Shown piece by piece: positions 63,886 through 64,000 of a stretch of 64,000 nt of DNA (positions are counted from its first letter, which is position 1; each line of letters opens with the position of its first letter). Under the pieces are notes generated by a model that saw nothing but the letters and a program-made list of their open reading frames with translations, made no database searches and was not told the DNA's origin. The stretch covers positions 17,650-81,649 of the forward strand of contig CAVXTL010000009.1 of the NCBI GenBank assembly GCA_963764665.1, given 5' to 3'. A program made the translations under genes and the position numbers. The stretch comes from JACVRW01 sp963764665. GTDB lineage: Bacteria > Actinomycetota > Thermoleophilia > Solirubrobacterales > Thermoleophilaceae.

Positions 63886-64000
63886 GTGCTGTTGAGCGAG
63901 GCCGCCCGCGGCGGCAGCGTGACCGCGATGCGGGAGCTGCTGGCCTATGACCGCGAACGTCGGCAGGCCGGCGGCCGATGCGGTGGACCAGCTGGACGAG
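63886..64000 (+). CDS. Small phage-like ORF, cut by window edge
   Basis: GTG 63886 opens LLSEAARGGSVTAMRELLAY with DRERRQ. The expected ADAVDQLDE at the very end is in another frame, so it too may be broken. The helical RGSVTAM pattern recalls phage terminase-small-subunit-type proteins, but this is weak. Confidence 0.35.
   Translation, partial: MLLSEAARGGSVTAMRELLAYDRERRQAGGRCGGPAGR

Overview
The window is a very GC-rich stretch with G/C-ending codons, many GTG/TTG starts and 4-nt overlapping operons. It most likely comes from an actinobacterium of the class Thermoleophilia (Solirubrobacterales-like). The indications are a pilMNO cluster beside the aro genes, Gram-positive LexA operators, an MEP isoprenoid pathway, several small NTF2-fold proteins starting MS(E/Q)ENVE, and an exported protein with an ITYANVVATLALF start. 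The assignment is by pattern recognition; no search was run.

Layout. 0-2.6 kb: type IV pilus assembly genes (end of pilM, pilN, pilO and a pilP-position gene). 2.6-6.9 kb: aroC, a fused aroK-aroB, aroQ and a Xaa-Pro peptidase, tightly overlapping. 6.9-28.1 kb: an accessory block lying between pepQ and efp, which are usually close together. It holds a TSUP permease, an SOS mutagenesis set (imuB, a small companion gene and dnaE2, with two identical LexA boxes), a GAF-GGDEF protein, a PD40 lipoprotein, a DUF72 protein, an M36 peptidase, a PP2C/anti-sigma kinase pair, an MBL hydrolase, an exporter with its Lrp regulator, a methyltransferase and NTF2-like proteins. Six genes here are broken by single-base frameshifts. 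28.2-32.1 kb: efp, nusB, xseB, ispA, dxs. 32.1-43.5 kb: OsmC, tlyA, nadK, recN, pyrG, an M20 peptidase, a Nudix hydrolase, xerD, mutM, a glutaredoxin and recO. 43.6-52.2 kb: ppdK, a beta-helix secreted protein, a lipoprotein, dgt, dnaG, the primary sigma factor and tRNA-Asn. 52.3-58.4 kb: a membrane LuxR-type regulator, a UGT glycosyltransferase coupled to an F420-type oxidoreductase, an SDR, a thioredoxin-fold lipoprotein and small hypotheticals. 58.4-64 kb: a beta-helix lipoprotein, tRNA-Met followed by small mobile-element genes without an integrase, another broken lipoprotein, an NTF2-like gene, an exported repeat protein and, at the right edge, decayed phage-like small genes.

How it fits together. 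The housekeeping genes form long translationally coupled operons. Several operon heads show a TANNNT-like -10 exactly 6 nt before the start codon, which implies leaderless mRNAs. ImuB, its companion and DnaE2 should form one LexA-controlled translesion module although unrelated genes separate them.

The most unusual signals are: a 95-bp palindrome-containing repeat inserted in frame in dnaE2, with a second copy just after its stop codon; a cluster of frameshifts of the same phase confined to accessory genes; a lipoprotein N-terminal module reused with three different C-terminal parts; and a patch of foreign-looking codon use inside dnaG. From 63514 to about 63715 I see no gene.
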